Counted from the first letter of the stretch, positions 17,067 through 27,469 are shown. The stretch: 64,000 bases of DNA from Scheffersomyces stipitis CBS 6054 (GCF_000209165.1 NC_009044.1:620001-684000), one strand, 5' to 3'. Program-made: numbers and translations. The notes: generated by a model not told the origin, from the sequence alone.

Positions 17067-19287
17067 GTCTAAAGTATGGGATTATCGATTCAATTATTGA
17101 AGATGAATAGCATGCAATGAAAATAATATGGCGAAGATGATATCAGAATTATGGCGTTTCAATTTTATTCTGCTGTTGTCTATTACAGCTAGCAACGATA
17201 ACGCAAGCGATGTTCTTATGATCTGATATGATGATATACTCGCTTTTGTGATGTGAGCTTCTTTTGTAGTCTATAGTAGTTGTATTATGCTCTCTTATGC
17301 TCTCCTTTTGACGAATTCTATGTCTTTGTACTACTATGCCATATAGCAGACTTCACAATTACAACAGTACAAGCAAATACTGTAAACACCTGATAGGTAT
17401 AGCAAGGCACTAGCTCTGAAAGAAAGAAAGATTTTTGAAGATAAAAAGAAAAATGCTGGAGGGAAGCAGACTCTTGATTTATAAGTATTTTTACAATGTA
17501 AGGGTTTTGCGTATCACGGCCTGCCTGTATGGAGAAATGAGTTCAGCTAAACTGGCGATGAATAAACGAGCTACAACGATACGAGGTGGAAACGCTGATA
17601 CTAAACTTGGGAAGATCTGTAGCTCAACTCACAGGAGACAAAACTGCTACTTTCAGCAGGTTTCAGTTGCTTTAGACAGAGTAGTTCACAGCTAGCATCT
17701 AATATAAATATATGGAGCAAATGGCTATATAAGCACTTTTTATATGGCCAGTTCACGTGCAGTATCCACAGCTATAGCCATATCTATCTAAGGCTACAAA
17801 GGAGCTTTAGGGCTCGGGTGACTTTAGACCAGCATAGTCAGGGCTCCGTGGACAAAGCCGTAGAACATCCAGGCAGCGAGATGGTGTTACCCTGAAGCAG
17901 GTGGAGATTTCGTCCATCGTGATAGGTCAAACTTTTCGTATTCGTCTCTGCAGCTCCCATCAGGAACGGTACTGGTGTGGTTATGAGATAGAAAAATTGC
18001 TTATGCACGGTAGCTGGAATAGGAGCTATAAACACTGCCAGACGAAAGCCGCATTGCTTGTTAGGGCAATCGTATTTGGGGTTGATTCCTATTGGCCAGA
18101 AATGTGTGTTTCCAGCGTAAGAGGCTGGAAAGAATTACCGGGATACATACACTTAGTTCTGACAGTAGAAAGACACATAAGGAAAACTAGAAGATCCCAC
18201 AAGATAAATCTACAAGATTAAGTATAAAAATGGCATATCTGATGTATGTATTTATCAGTACACATTTTCTATATGTTGGTGTTTCTGTGAGTTCAGGTGG
18301 TTTTTATAAGCTTTTCCTTATACTGTCATTCTTAGAATTCTTATCTGTGAACGTAATTTAGACATATTATTTATTATGACATCTGCATGTTGCGAATTTG
18401 CAACTGCTCATGCGAACTATAATAGAAAGAGTGATTACTACCAGAACGTCAGCGTACAACAATTCTTCTACAATTGAGGCATAAAAGCTACCACACGGTG
18501 CCTCTCCAGTTCTTGAGAATTAAATTCTTAGAAATTTCGTCTTCGCCTTTCAAAATCTCCCTCACATATCTGTAGCAGATTTTCTCTAGCCTATATTTCG
18601 TGATTTTTTGAAACCTCAAATCACTTACATTTTATCATCGCAACACGCCTTCTACATCTTTTGTCTAACCGAACGGGTCATCCACATATCTGCGGTCCAC
18701 CCTTCTCTTATATTATAATCATATTGTACAATTAATTACAGAGTACGGCAAGAAGCCAAAAAAAGGGAAAAGGGAAAAAAAATAATAACCCAAAAACCAA
18801 AAACAGGCCCAACTAAGGGTAGAGAACCTTCTTTGTAGTCTAGATGGTAAAACACCTGGTGAATCGTAACAAACAAGAGAATAACTCCACATTGAACTTG
18901 TCAGAAGAAACTTCTGATCAACCCGGCAAAACAAAAACAAAAAGCAAGCAATAAACAAAACAAAAAAACCAATAGGATAAAAACGTAGAAAAATTCGTCC
19001 ACATCATCAACATCAAATTCAATTCAATCAAACCAAAAAGGGTTTCTCCAGATAAAAAAACTAAATCAAGATCAATAAGCAAAAGAATGAAGTGAATGTC
19101 ATTAAATTGAATTCGAGCCGCAAGGGGGTGTAATCGATTTCAAAGACATACATCAGATAGACTTTATCAGATGAATGTCGTGGAAACTAATAGATTGTTC
19201 CCAACTTTCTACCGTGATAGAATAAATAATAATTACTAACAATTTCATTGCACCCATTCTACAGCTCCAGACTTCTACAATACAATT
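17067..19287. other. Long intergenic region ZRC1 promoter / EDC1 3' flank
   Basis: 2.2 kb between two minus-strand genes. The left part is the ZRC1 promoter and contains a duplicated TTATGCTCTC (about 17286-17306). Short frames at 17435-17695 and 17901-18221 lack recognisable families. No zinc-response element of the Zap1 ACCTTNAAGGT type was seen. The right part, 18750-19090, is very A-rich on the plus strand, hence U-rich in a transcript reading through from EDC1; see the separate entry. Confidence 0.4.
18755..19085 (-). promoter_or_regulatory. U-rich tracts downstream of EDC1
   Basis: On the EDC1 strand this interval contains repeated U-rich runs: about 18758-18800, 18925-18970 and 19034-19080. 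They lie 200-530 bp after the EDC1 stop. In baker's yeast the EDC1 mRNA has a 3' UTR poly(U) tract that drives deadenylation-independent decapping and autoregulation. Equivalent function here is inferred and depends on the 3' UTR being this long. Confidence 0.35.
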
Positions 19288-20307
19288 TCATTTCTTAGCA
19301 GAGCCCAACAAATCATCGAAGCTGATTTTCTGACCCTGTGGAGCAGATCCAACATGTGCTGGAGGCTGAGCATTGACTGGGAAAGGATGTTGTTGGTAAG
19401 GAATTTGGGCTGGGGCTAGTGGGTGATGAAATGGGGGATATTGGTATTGAATATATCCCTGAGGATTGACGTTGTATGTGAAGCCTGGTTGAATATACTG
19501 AGGCTGGGCATATTGAGGAGGATAATATCCTGCTGGCACATTTGGAACGGCCCCAGGAATGCTTCCAGGAGGATAAGCCGTGACAGGATAACGAGGAGGA
19601 GCCGCAACGGCACCCGCAACTGGACGAGGAGAGCTCATTGACACAGAAGAAGCAGATGAAGAAGGCGAGCTATTCTCGTCGTTAATTGTGTTTGCCTGCT
19701 GCTTAGGAGAAGTCCTCTGGAAAGAAGGTTTGGGTAAGTTTAAAGCGGCTGGGGAAGAATGAAAAGAAGATCCCGCATAAGTTTCTTCAACAGGTCCCTT
19801 CTTTCCGTTTTTGTCTGGTCTGTTCGAAGAAGACGTCTTCTTATTCGGTTTGTCATGAAAAACAGGCTTCTCTCCGCTTGGCAAAGATTGTTCGTGAACC
19901 TTCTTTTTCGTCTTATTTGAGTTCGAGCTAACGTTGGAATTAGAATTGGAATTCGATTCGCTGTAGAAGCTGAAGTTGGGCTTTGCGCCGTTGGGCAAAC
20001 TTGGATCCAACAACTTCTTGTTCTTTTCCTTGTTGTCATTGTAAAAATTTGGCTTTTCTCCGTTGGGTAAAGCAGGCGAGTTGGCTCTGTTGGCTTTCTT
20101 CTTCTCTGAATCAGAGCCTTTCTTTGGTTTCTGATTACTCTGCTGCTTTTTAGACCCAGAGCCGTTGCCGAAATCTACCTTTGCACCGCTCGGCAATCTT
20201 CTTTCAGTTTCCTTTTTCGGTTTACTTTGTTCTCTAGACGCTGGATTCGAGTGATTCTCACTGCCCGGCGACTGGTGTATTGGTACTGGTAACTCGTGCA
20301 TCATCAT
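19288..20307 (-). CDS. EDC1: mRNA decapping activator, Edc1/Edc2 (PNRC) type
   Basis: Disordered, basic 339-residue protein. The diagnostic stretch is YAGSSF ... NLPKPSF at residues 177-196. It matches the YAG activation motif and LPxP Dcp1-binding motif of yeast Edc1/Edc2, which dock on the Dcp1 EVH1 domain and stimulate Dcp2 decapping. Upstream are four copies of LP(S/N)G(A/E)KxxF, at about 38-46, 80-88, 104-112 and 142-150; baker's yeast Edc1 has a recognisable LPNGQKPNF. The C-terminal 120 residues are Pro/Tyr/Gln-rich and absent from the shorter (145-175 residue) baker's proteins. Start is the first of three ATGs (MMM), at 20307; any of them may serve. U-rich tracts follow the gene. Confidence 0.82.
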   Translation of the reverse strand: MMMHELPVPIHQSPGSENHSNPASREQSKPKKETERRLPSGAKVDFGNGSGSKKQQSNQKPKKGSDSEKKKANRANSPALPNGEKPNFYNDNKEKNKKLLDPSLPNGAKPNFSFYSESNSNSNSNVSSNSNKTKKKVHEQSLPSGEKPVFHDKPNKKTSSSNRPDKNGKKGPVEETYAGSSFHSSPAALNLPKPSFQRTSPKQQANTINDENSSPSSSASSVSMSSPRPVAGAVAAPPRYPVTAYPPGSIPGAVPNVPAGYYPPQYAQPQYIQPGFTYNVNPQGYIQYQYPPFHHPLAPAQIPYQQHPFPVNAQPPAHVGSAPQGQKISFDDLLGSAKK

Positions 20308-21091
20308 ATTATACTGTGGTTGTGGTTGGACTTATACGGTTATTGTATTCATACAATTATGATAGAGGAATATAATGAATAATACTACTTGAAATAGTAT
20401 TATGTATGATAATATAATGTGACTAAAATAAGGAATATGATATATTGCAGTGCTGATACAATGTCCAGTAACTGTGATAACGTATGGTTGAAGCCGTATT
20501 GTAGTTATCTATAGTGTGCTGTAATATTGTTCATACAATCTATTCTCACGATTATTAATTCTATAGTAATCTAGAGAAGACAATATGGGTACGACGGGTA
20601 ACGTCCTGGAGGCGCTGCTTTCTGGATGTGGTTAGCTTATATATGTAGAGCAGCCACGAAAGGAAAACTATCGTGTTGTTGTAGTATAAAATGAAGTAGG
20701 GGAATTAAGCTGGAGAAAAAGTGTAGCATATTCATTTCATTATCAGTGTCAATTCCCTAAATGTGGTCAACAAAATTGTGTGTACTGCAGATAGTCCACG
20801 TGATTGGACAACGTGGTATAACTATTACGCTAATTTGTAAGCTGCAGTGTGTTCTCTCGGTAATTTTCAAACTGGCTGCAACATATGCATTTTGAAAATG
20901 GAACCACTGGCATTCTGACTCTCCAATACTGTTATAGGGTTTTGGATTACCATATACTGGATTTCTCTACATTGACTTTTGTATTGCAAGGATTTGTTGT
21001 AGATTGACTATATTGTATCATTACTGTAATATCTTATCACAATGCTACATCCGACTCAATGATATCTATAAAACATGCTAATCCTATGCTG
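20308..21091. promoter_or_regulatory. EDC1 promoter / ZRT3 3' flank
   Basis: 784 bp between two minus-strand genes. It is AT-rich, with one CACGTG at 20797-20802. No gene, tRNA or repeat was noticed. Confidence 0.4.
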
Positions 21092-22657
21092 TTAAGCAGA
21101 AAAGATAGACGATACACCAATCACGGTGATACCACATACACACCACAACATGACAAAGTTCAGCGAACCTCCAAAAGATACGGCCAGGCCATACATAGAC
21201 AAGGCAATAACTGTCAAGAACCCACTGGTGAGGGCCATGGTGATCCCAAAAATAAAGTCTAGCTTTTCGACGTCAATGACGTTACCATCGCCATACTTGG
21301 CCTTGTTATACAGCAAAAACAAGTACCCCAAAAATGCACCCAATGGCTGCGAAAAGCCCCCTAAAACACCACTGATTCCTACTGCCTTCAACTTGGCGTA
21401 TTGGGCCGAGCTTCCAGATGCAAAAGAGTAGTACAAAGGCAAACACATTGAGAACCCCTCAGTGAAGTTGTGCACTAGCAAACTAAGGAAGATGGATACT
21501 CCCAACTTGGGGTTGGTTTCAGAAGTGATAAAAGTGATGAAACCTTCCGGAAACTTGTGCAAGGTTATAGCCAAAGTGGTCTGAATTCCGATCAAAAGCA
21601 ACCGTGACATTGGAGAAGTGATGTGGTGATGGTGGTCTTCTACATGAGAGGTGTGGTCCTCGTGGACTTGGTTCTCCAGATAGATATCGTAATGCTGATG
21701 GCTAATGTGCGAGTCTTGGGTTACCGAATTATGCAACGAAAGAGCCCTATCACCACCTACACCATGGATACTGTTGCTGGTGAGCTCGGGAATTTCGCAG
21801 AAGTGAAGTTGTGGAGATTCAGTCTCGTTCTGCGTATGGTAAAGACACAATTCTGCAGAGCCAAACCCTTTACATTCTCCTACACAGATGGTACAGTCTG
21901 AGTTTGGAACCAAGTAATGCAAGAGCGATTTGCGAGACTTCAGGTTTCTTGTTAGCAAGGGGCTGTTTTCAGACATCTCCTGGTGGGTCTCTGAATTTGT
22001 TTGAATATGATTCTCGTTGTGGTGGTTTTGTTCGTGAGCTTGGTGGGTGTGAGAATGACTCGAATGTGAATCGGAAGATGAGTCTGGACGTTCATAAGTA
22101 TGAGAATTACTGCAGCCATTCTTGCATCCAGTTTTGCCTATTTCTAAGTCTATTGTGTTCTGCGAATGGCTATGGTCATGACCGTGTACATGGTTACTAC
22201 CGCGAGGATCTAGCTCGTTAACAGTGTGGTCTCCACTATGATTACAATGTACCACAGATTCGCTTGTGGCAAGGTGGAGAATGCCGTTGAAGGCTAGGCA
22301 GATGAATATGCCGCCTATGTAAGCTCCTATCAAGTCTGTCTGAATCCACTTCATCACTGATGGGTCATGAATCACATGATTGTCGTCATCAAAGGAGTCT
22401 TTCAAGTACTTGAGTGCTTCGGGAAGCAATCTGAACAACGAAGTGAACAACAAACAGCCAGCAGAAAACGCTAAGGAACCGTTGAGGAAGACATAGTTCT
22501 CATTCAACTTGAACGTATATCTAGACGTGATGAAGCGTGGCAAAAGAAGATAGTAGAGGTCATCTAAGTATATAACAAGACACCCTACAAAGCACAACGC
22601 TGTGGAAAGCGATGTGAGCACCCACCCTTGCTCCCAATTGCAGTTGAAGTCTAACAT
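21092..22657 (-). CDS. ZRT3: Vacuolar zinc exporter Zrt3 (ZIP family)
   Basis: ZIP-family transporter of 521 residues (baker's yeast Zrt3 503) that releases stored Zn2+ from the vacuole into the cytosol. The two signature helices near residues 365-405 contain HKFPEGF and HNFTEGF, the metal-binding His/Glu sets of ZIP helices IV and V. N-terminal helices (WVLTSLSTALCFVGCLVIYL, then NGSLAFSAGCLLFTSLFRLLPEAL) resemble Zrt3. The central loop is extremely His-rich (SHSHTHQAHEQNHHNENH and DHHHHITS) and probably senses or buffers zinc. Start is the ATG at 22655-22657. It is encoded on the same strand as ZRC1, which runs the opposite flux. Confidence 0.87.
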   Translation of the reverse strand: MLDFNCNWEQGWVLTSLSTALCFVGCLVIYLDDLYYLLLPRFITSRYTFKLNENYVFLNGSLAFSAGCLLFTSLFRLLPEALKYLKDSFDDDNHVIHDPSVMKWIQTDLIGAYIGGIFICLAFNGILHLATSESVVHCNHSGDHTVNELDPRGSNHVHGHDHSHSQNTIDLEIGKTGCKNGCSNSHTYERPDSSSDSHSSHSHTHQAHEQNHHNENHIQTNSETHQEMSENSPLLTRNLKSRKSLLHYLVPNSDCTICVGECKGFGSAELCLYHTQNETESPQLHFCEIPELTSNSIHGVGGDRALSLHNSVTQDSHISHQHYDIYLENQVHEDHTSHVEDHHHHITSPMSRLLLIGIQTTLAITLHKFPEGFITFITSETNPKLGVSIFLSLLVHNFTEGFSMCLPLYYSFASGSSAQYAKLKAVGISGVLGGFSQPLGAFLGYLFLLYNKAKYGDGNVIDVEKLDFIFGITMALTSGFLTVIALSMYGLAVSFGGSLNFVMLWCVCGITVIGVSSIFSA

Positions 22658-23578
22658 CTATGGAAGGCTATGGTTGATGGAAGGATATGCTTGAATAAAG
22701 ACGATTATAATGGACTGTCACCGACAATTGGATATGTTGAAAGTGAACTCGACGTTTAACTAAAATAACTTATGGTGAAACGGCTTTGGAATATATAATG
22801 GATTATGATATGCCTGGTATTGTAGTGGGTGAATTAAGACAATGAGATATTGGTATTCTCCTTAACAAGAAGACTCTGTTGATTCAATTTGAATTGGATT
22901 ACAATTCCAATTCTTAATATCAAAATGGAAGCTGATATGAAGCCGTGGCAAAGGTTCAACACGTTTTGATCTAATTACAAATATCCGGTGATGCTGAAAT
23001 TTCAAAATTTCTATGATATAATATACGAAACAAAATAATGAGGAGTCCAACGTCCTCTATCTGAAATGCACTAGTATCTGATTGACTAAGTCTACGTTGA
23101 CTGTAATCTCTCCGGTAACAAAAAAGCAAGGCAAAATTGTCAGAAATAACCACTACCGAATCATTCCAATCTACACTTTTGATACCGCAGAGGTTATCCG
23201 TCACGTGATGTCGGATATCAAGAATCTGGTGGTACAAACTCATCTCGGAGTCTAGTATGCAAGGGTATTCCGTATTGTGTAATACACGTATACTGTATAA
23301 GTTTCAATGTATGAGCCTTTCTGTATAATTCATTATGTAATTGCATAAGCAAGGCTTAGACATAAGCTTACCGTTGCGAGGACATTGGATTTTTTGTTCT
23401 ATAAAAACTTGCTATTTATTGAAGTTCAAAGTTATTAAAATTGTAGTAGCAACTTGCACTAATATTAAAACTAAAAGGGTCTTTCCAGTCAATCGTCTAC
23501 TCTTTTAGACTCTTAGACTCTCAGCATGCAGCCTTGTAGTCTTGACCTGCTAGAACTTGTGGTTTCAACTGTCTTTTC
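22658..23578. promoter_or_regulatory. ZRT3 promoter / PSG1 3' flank
   Basis: 921 bp. It contains a palindromic TCACGTGA at 23201-23208 and an AT-rich imperfect palindrome around 22880-22915 (TTCAATTTGAATTGG then CCAATTC). No coding frame is convincing and no zinc-response element was recognised. Confidence 0.4.
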
Positions 23579-24934
23579 TTAATCATTCTTGGTCAAGTCC
23601 TCATTATAGGTAGGTAACGCTGTGTAGTCGTTCTTCTTCTTAGAAATAAAAGGAATTTTCCTATGAGTAGTATTCTTTCTGGCAAACTTTTTCTTCTTCA
23701 AATGGCTCAAGTCTACCTTATTCATGTAAACAAAGATGTACATCAAAAAGGCAGCGAGGATTACACAGGTAGGCATGGTCATCATGACGTAGTACTTTTC
23801 AAAGTCAACACCTTCGTCAAGCACTTCATAGCCTGGGTTGTTATACTTTTCTTCTAATTTCTTCAAGTCTACCAAGTGTTCCTTGCTCACCTTTGAACCT
23901 TTACTGATTTCAATGACAAGAGAGTGTTCCAAAAAGTCGAAGTCCTCTTCGGGAATGTTGTCAGGCTGAAGAGAAATCAATACTTTTCTGTAATAGTCGT
24001 TGTCGCCAATCCATTTTTCATCAACAGTGACTGGAAAATAGCCTTGACTCTTTTTAAGCCAATCCGACGAATAGAACGAGACTTGCTCTACTACACCACC
24101 CTTGTCGATAATAGCAGATCTCTTTGACAAATTACTTGGTCCTGCATTTTCATTTTCTACATTTTCGGATATCTCTCTCTTCTTGAATCCTTTTTGATGG
24201 GCACTTTCCTTAACGTACGACAAATGGACCTTGACATTTTCGACTTCGTCATCAAAGAATCGGGAGTACCACGTGATGAAGTAAGTCTGTTCTTTCTTCC
24301 ATTGTTGGTTATCGTGTGGGAAACAGAAAGGTTCAGAAGATTGATCTTTGGCTACACCCTTCTTCCTGTACAAGTCTGGGGTGCATCTGATTATTGGATT
24401 CAACGAGTGTTCGTATGGGTCTTCTTCGATATGTTGAACGTCCTCAAAGACTTCGTCTTCTTCCATGTTGTGAGCCTTCAACTCTTCCTTACTGTAGACC
24501 TTAGTGGTAGCCGTAGCAAACCACGTGCCGTAAGTAGGCGATGCATTCTTGGTTCTACCGTTCTTAATGGCCGGCTTCACGGTCTTTGGTGAACCATTCT
24601 TGTTCAATGAAACCCAGGGTTCCATTCCATCAGTAGTGGCAGGAGGTTTGGCACCAAATGTGACTCCGGCAATGACTGTCGGAGTTACAACCTCGACTAT
24701 AGTGGAAGATACAGTCCGGAACCACTTTCTAGGCACTTCAGAGGTTGAAGTCTTACCAGCAGCCAAAGCGGCCTTGGCTTCCTGCTGTTTCTTGTAGTCT
24801 TTGTTTATGATGACTTCTCTGGCTCTCTTGTGCAAAACCACCTCGGGGCTGATTTCGGTGACAGAAGGTGCCACAAGAGCGGAGACGTCTGCCACTAGCA
24901 CCGTGGCTAAGGCTAGAAGTGAAAGTACTTTCAT
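23579..24934 (-). CDS. PSG1: Psg1-like type I membrane protein of the Golgi (Pma1 stabilisation)
   Basis: 451 residues. I use the ATG at 24932-24934, which gives a clean signal peptide (MKVLSLLALATVLVADVSA); six open codons upstream begin with TTG. A Kex2-type site LHKR is at residues 34-37 and another dibasic NLSKR follows near 265. A single transmembrane helix (about 393-416, PTCVILAAFLMYIFVYM) precedes a basic cytosolic tail. The EVVTPTVIAGVTFGAKPP and TYGTWFATATT segments resemble baker's yeast Psg1 (YKL077W), a Kex2-processed Golgi protein that stabilises newly made Pma1. The match is from memory of family segments; the topology is directly visible. Confidence 0.62.
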   Translation of the reverse strand: MKVLSLLALATVLVADVSALVAPSVTEISPEVVLHKRAREVIINKDYKKQQEAKAALAAGKTSTSEVPRKWFRTVSSTIVEVVTPTVIAGVTFGAKPPATTDGMEPWVSLNKNGSPKTVKPAIKNGRTKNASPTYGTWFATATTKVYSKEELKAHNMEEDEVFEDVQHIEEDPYEHSLNPIIRCTPDLYRKKGVAKDQSSEPFCFPHDNQQWKKEQTYFITWYSRFFDDEVENVKVHLSYVKESAHQKGFKKREISENVENENAGPSNLSKRSAIIDKGGVVEQVSFYSSDWLKKSQGYFPVTVDEKWIGDNDYYRKVLISLQPDNIPEEDFDFLEHSLVIEISKGSKVSKEHLVDLKKLEEKYNNPGYEVLDEGVDFEKYYVMMTMPTCVILAAFLMYIFVYMNKVDLSHLKKKKFARKNTTHRKIPFISKKKNDYTALPTYNEDLTKND

Positions 24935-26030
24935 GGGGAATCGATCAATCAAACAGAATACAAAATAGCAATCGACAAAATATAGTATGACTGTACTCTG
25001 CCAGTTTCAATTATAGCAATTCTCTCAGTTTGAATCCTACAATTGGAGCAGCGTAGCTTGATATACTAGGCCAGTATACTGATGCTATTCTATAGTATTG
25101 GTGGTTCCAATGGATTGAGGAAGTGACAACGAATAGTTCAAATCAAAGAAAAACATTACTGAAAAAAATGTCCTGTACTTGTCCCGATTATATTTGAATT
25201 TCTCGGGGCGACATGCGGGACTTTTGGTGCCGGCTTATTACCGCAGATAGCGATGAGCTAGCGAGAGAGATGAAGAATTAGAGGGAAATTTCCGTGGCTA
25301 AGCTATGCAAAATAATCCCTAGGTCAGATTCAAAATGGATCATAATGACCGACAATGGCTGACAGTGGCTGATAGTGACCGATATGGCCAGACTCCATGA
25401 AGAATGAATCAATTCTGATGAGATGACATCACTAGCTTGGGCTAACTAATTTTTCTGCCCGTACCGACGTCTCGCTATTTTCTCACTGATTCGCACCAAC
25501 TTTTAGTGACGTTTCTTCGGCGTAATCAGAGCATTACTGAGCCATGACACTGACGGCTACAATCTTCAGTCATTGAAGCTCTAACAACTGATTTCTTTAC
25601 TCGGTAGTCGTGTACACATATGTGCCACTATCATTACGTCTTCTACCAGTATCATAAATTCTACAATCACTACTACTCAAGGGCTAGCTTGTGAAGTCTC
25701 TACACTATCTATGCGTTTTCTCTAGAAGCAGTAAAGTCTGAGTCCAAAAGTCCAACAGATGCTTGGAGAGCACAAACGAGTTGCTCTGTGGCAAGAAAAT
25801 TCCATCATTAAATACACGGTTTAAAAGTATAGAATGAAACTATGCTGAGATTGCCAATGGTTACGGAAGAACCAACGAAACCTTTTGAGAATGCTGAAAA
25901 GTTCCTTATAAAGTCCATGCTTTGTCCGGGTAAATTTTGCTTGTCACGTGAGAATATCGAATTCTCTTTGCCTTACCTATGAATATGAATATCTATCATC
26001 GTTAATTCTCTATTTACAAGTGGTATATCA
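24935..26030. promoter_or_regulatory. PSG1 promoter / SAM37 3' flank
   Basis: 1.1 kb between two minus-strand genes. Contents noticed: a PAC-like GCGATGAGCT at 25250-25259, a four-unit 10-bp repeat at 25346-25388 and a GTCACGTGA box near 25944-25951. No gene was seen. Confidence 0.4.
25346..25388. repeat. 10-bp imperfect tandem repeat
   Basis: Four consecutive decamers: TGACCGACAA, TGGCTGACAG, TGGCTGATAG, TGACCGATAT, then GG. The pattern TGRCYGAYAN keeps one helical turn spacing. It lies 412-455 bp upstream of the PSG1 ATG. Confidence 0.7.
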
Positions 26031-27044
26031 TTAGTAATGTACAATTCCAGTCTGGTACTTGACCTCGTTCCACAAGCTGGGTGTTTCCTCGTTTTCAGGA
26101 CCTCTGACCGCATCTTCTATCTGCAATTGGGTATTCCATCTCTGGGTGCATGTAGCAATGAACTCTGTAAAGTCAGGTCTTTTAATCTTCAAGTAGTTAT
26201 AGATAAATCTGTCAGGTAAGTCCTCATAAGTCAATGAATACACGTAAGCACACAAGAGTATTTCGCATGAACTTGCTCTTTTCTGGTCGAATATGAATCC
26301 ATACAGATTCTTATTACCATTCAATTTCTCATACAACTTGGAGAAATAGTCCAAGTAGTCATTGAGCAAATGCAAGCACTTCAACGAATTCTTTGATTCT
26401 CTCAAAAGCAGTTTTTCCTTCGATTTTGCTACTAGTTGTCTCTCATGAAGTGCACTCAATGCGACCTCGTCTTGTTCCTCATTTTCGTCATTGATATATT
26501 CAGTTTCTGCAATTTCAGAATTATTCACACTACCAGAAAAATCGAAGAATCCAGTCTTGTTCTTGTTGAGCCCAAGTAATTGAACCTGTTCCTGGGCGTT
26601 CTGGTGCAACTTCAACGGTTGGTTGTACATCATGGGAAAGGGTAAGTATTTCTGGAAGAGCTTCGTTGTATACTTCTCGTAGTTCCTGGAATTGACAAAC
26701 ATGTTGTATTGGTGGATATACTCGACTTTATACTGCAATTTGGCTATCAATGCCTTGTTGACTAGTTGGTTATGGGTAGATAATTCCTTGGACACGAAAT
26801 TGGTATCACCATAAGTTTCTAAAATGTATTTGGAAATCTCCTCAAATCCCTGGAGCTTTCTTTCAGCTGTCGTTAGCACTGGCAACTTTCCTATATCTGA
26901 GACATTTGTATTGGAGGAAGTGACTATTTCGTATTCTTCAGATGTATTCGACAAGGAATCAGTCAATAGCCAGCTCGCGGCAAGGCATTCTGGCGAAATG
27001 ACCGATATTTCCGTTCCACAACCCCAAACATGAAGCTGGATCAT
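26031..27044 (-). CDS. SAM37: Mitochondrial SAM complex subunit Sam37 (metaxin-like)
   Basis: 337 residues (baker's yeast 327). Sam37 sits on the cytosolic face of the outer mitochondrial membrane and helps the SAM complex insert beta-barrel proteins such as Tom40 and porin. The N-terminal MIQLHVWG followed by a thioredoxin-like strand pattern, and the GKLPVL ... GFEEISKYI stretch, are typical of Tom37/metaxin GST-like domains. A helical second half includes an alpha domain ending in EDLPDRFIYNYLKIKRP. No long hydrophobic anchor is obvious at the C-terminus. Start is the ATG at 27042-27044. It is divergent from RNA14 and shares a 425 bp promoter. Confidence 0.8.
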   Translation of the reverse strand: MIQLHVWGCGTEISVISPECLAASWLLTDSLSNTSEEYEIVTSSNTNVSDIGKLPVLTTAERKLQGFEEISKYILETYGDTNFVSKELSTHNQLVNKALIAKLQYKVEYIHQYNMFVNSRNYEKYTTKLFQKYLPFPMMYNQPLKLHQNAQEQVQLLGLNKNKTGFFDFSGSVNNSEIAETEYINDENEEQDEVALSALHERQLVAKSKEKLLLRESKNSLKCLHLLNDYLDYFSKLYEKLNGNKNLYGFIFDQKRASSCEILLCAYVYSLTYEDLPDRFIYNYLKIKRPDFTEFIATCTQRWNTQLQIEDAVRGPENEETPSLWNEVKYQTGIVHY

Positions 27045-27469
27045 TATTGAAGAGAGTGTAAATACTTATTGTGGTTAAACGGAATACAGAGTAGGGAAAT
27101 ACTATATCTATTGAATAAAAGAAGACACTGAAGATGTCGCAGCAACCAATATGGATAATGTCGCGCAAACTTTAGTGACTATGTCGCACTTCAGCCAGCT
27201 TAAATGTTGATCATCCTTCAGGAACATTTTAAATAAGCTGTTCTTATTCTATTTCATCCATTCATTTTTATCTCATTGCAAGCTTTTATTCATCGTTCTT
27301 ATCTATGTGTATATAACTAGTGAACCATTTGATTTGATACTTTTACTCATTTCAGTGTTTTTTATCATTTTTACCATTTTTCAGATATTCATTTTCCATA
27401 TTTCAAATTTCAACTAATTTCACTAGATATAATATCACTCCATTTTCCACACACTCGTATCCTTAAAGC
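27045..27469. promoter_or_regulatory. Divergent promoter SAM37 / RNA14
   Basis: 425 bp. Three direct copies of ATGTCGC lie at 27134-27140, 27158-27164 and 27181-27187, spaced 24 and 23 bp. The RNA14 side is strongly T-rich on the plus strand (27240-27400), as is common in yeast leaders. Confidence 0.55.
27134..27187. repeat. Three ATGTCGC direct repeats
   Basis: Heptamer ATGTCGC occurs three times at 24 and 23 bp spacing, 90-143 bp upstream of the SAM37 start. It may be a factor-binding array; no known factor is assigned. Confidence 0.55.

Noticed and set aside
17229..17260. Box C-like ATGATGA as a C/D snoRNA start
   Set aside because: No box D (CTGA) at a suitable distance and no terminal stem.
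17435..17695. Open frame of about 86 codons upstream of ZRC1
   Set aside because: No family resemblance; it lies in the ZRC1 promoter region and starts within low-complexity DNA.
17901..18221. Open frame of about 106 codons in the ZRC1-EDC1 gap
   Set aside because: No recognisable domain, composition like random intergenic DNA, no promoter logic.
25250..25259. PAC-like GCGATGAGCT upstream of PSG1
   Set aside because: A single copy without a partner RRPE, next to a gene that is not in ribosome biogenesis; probably chance.
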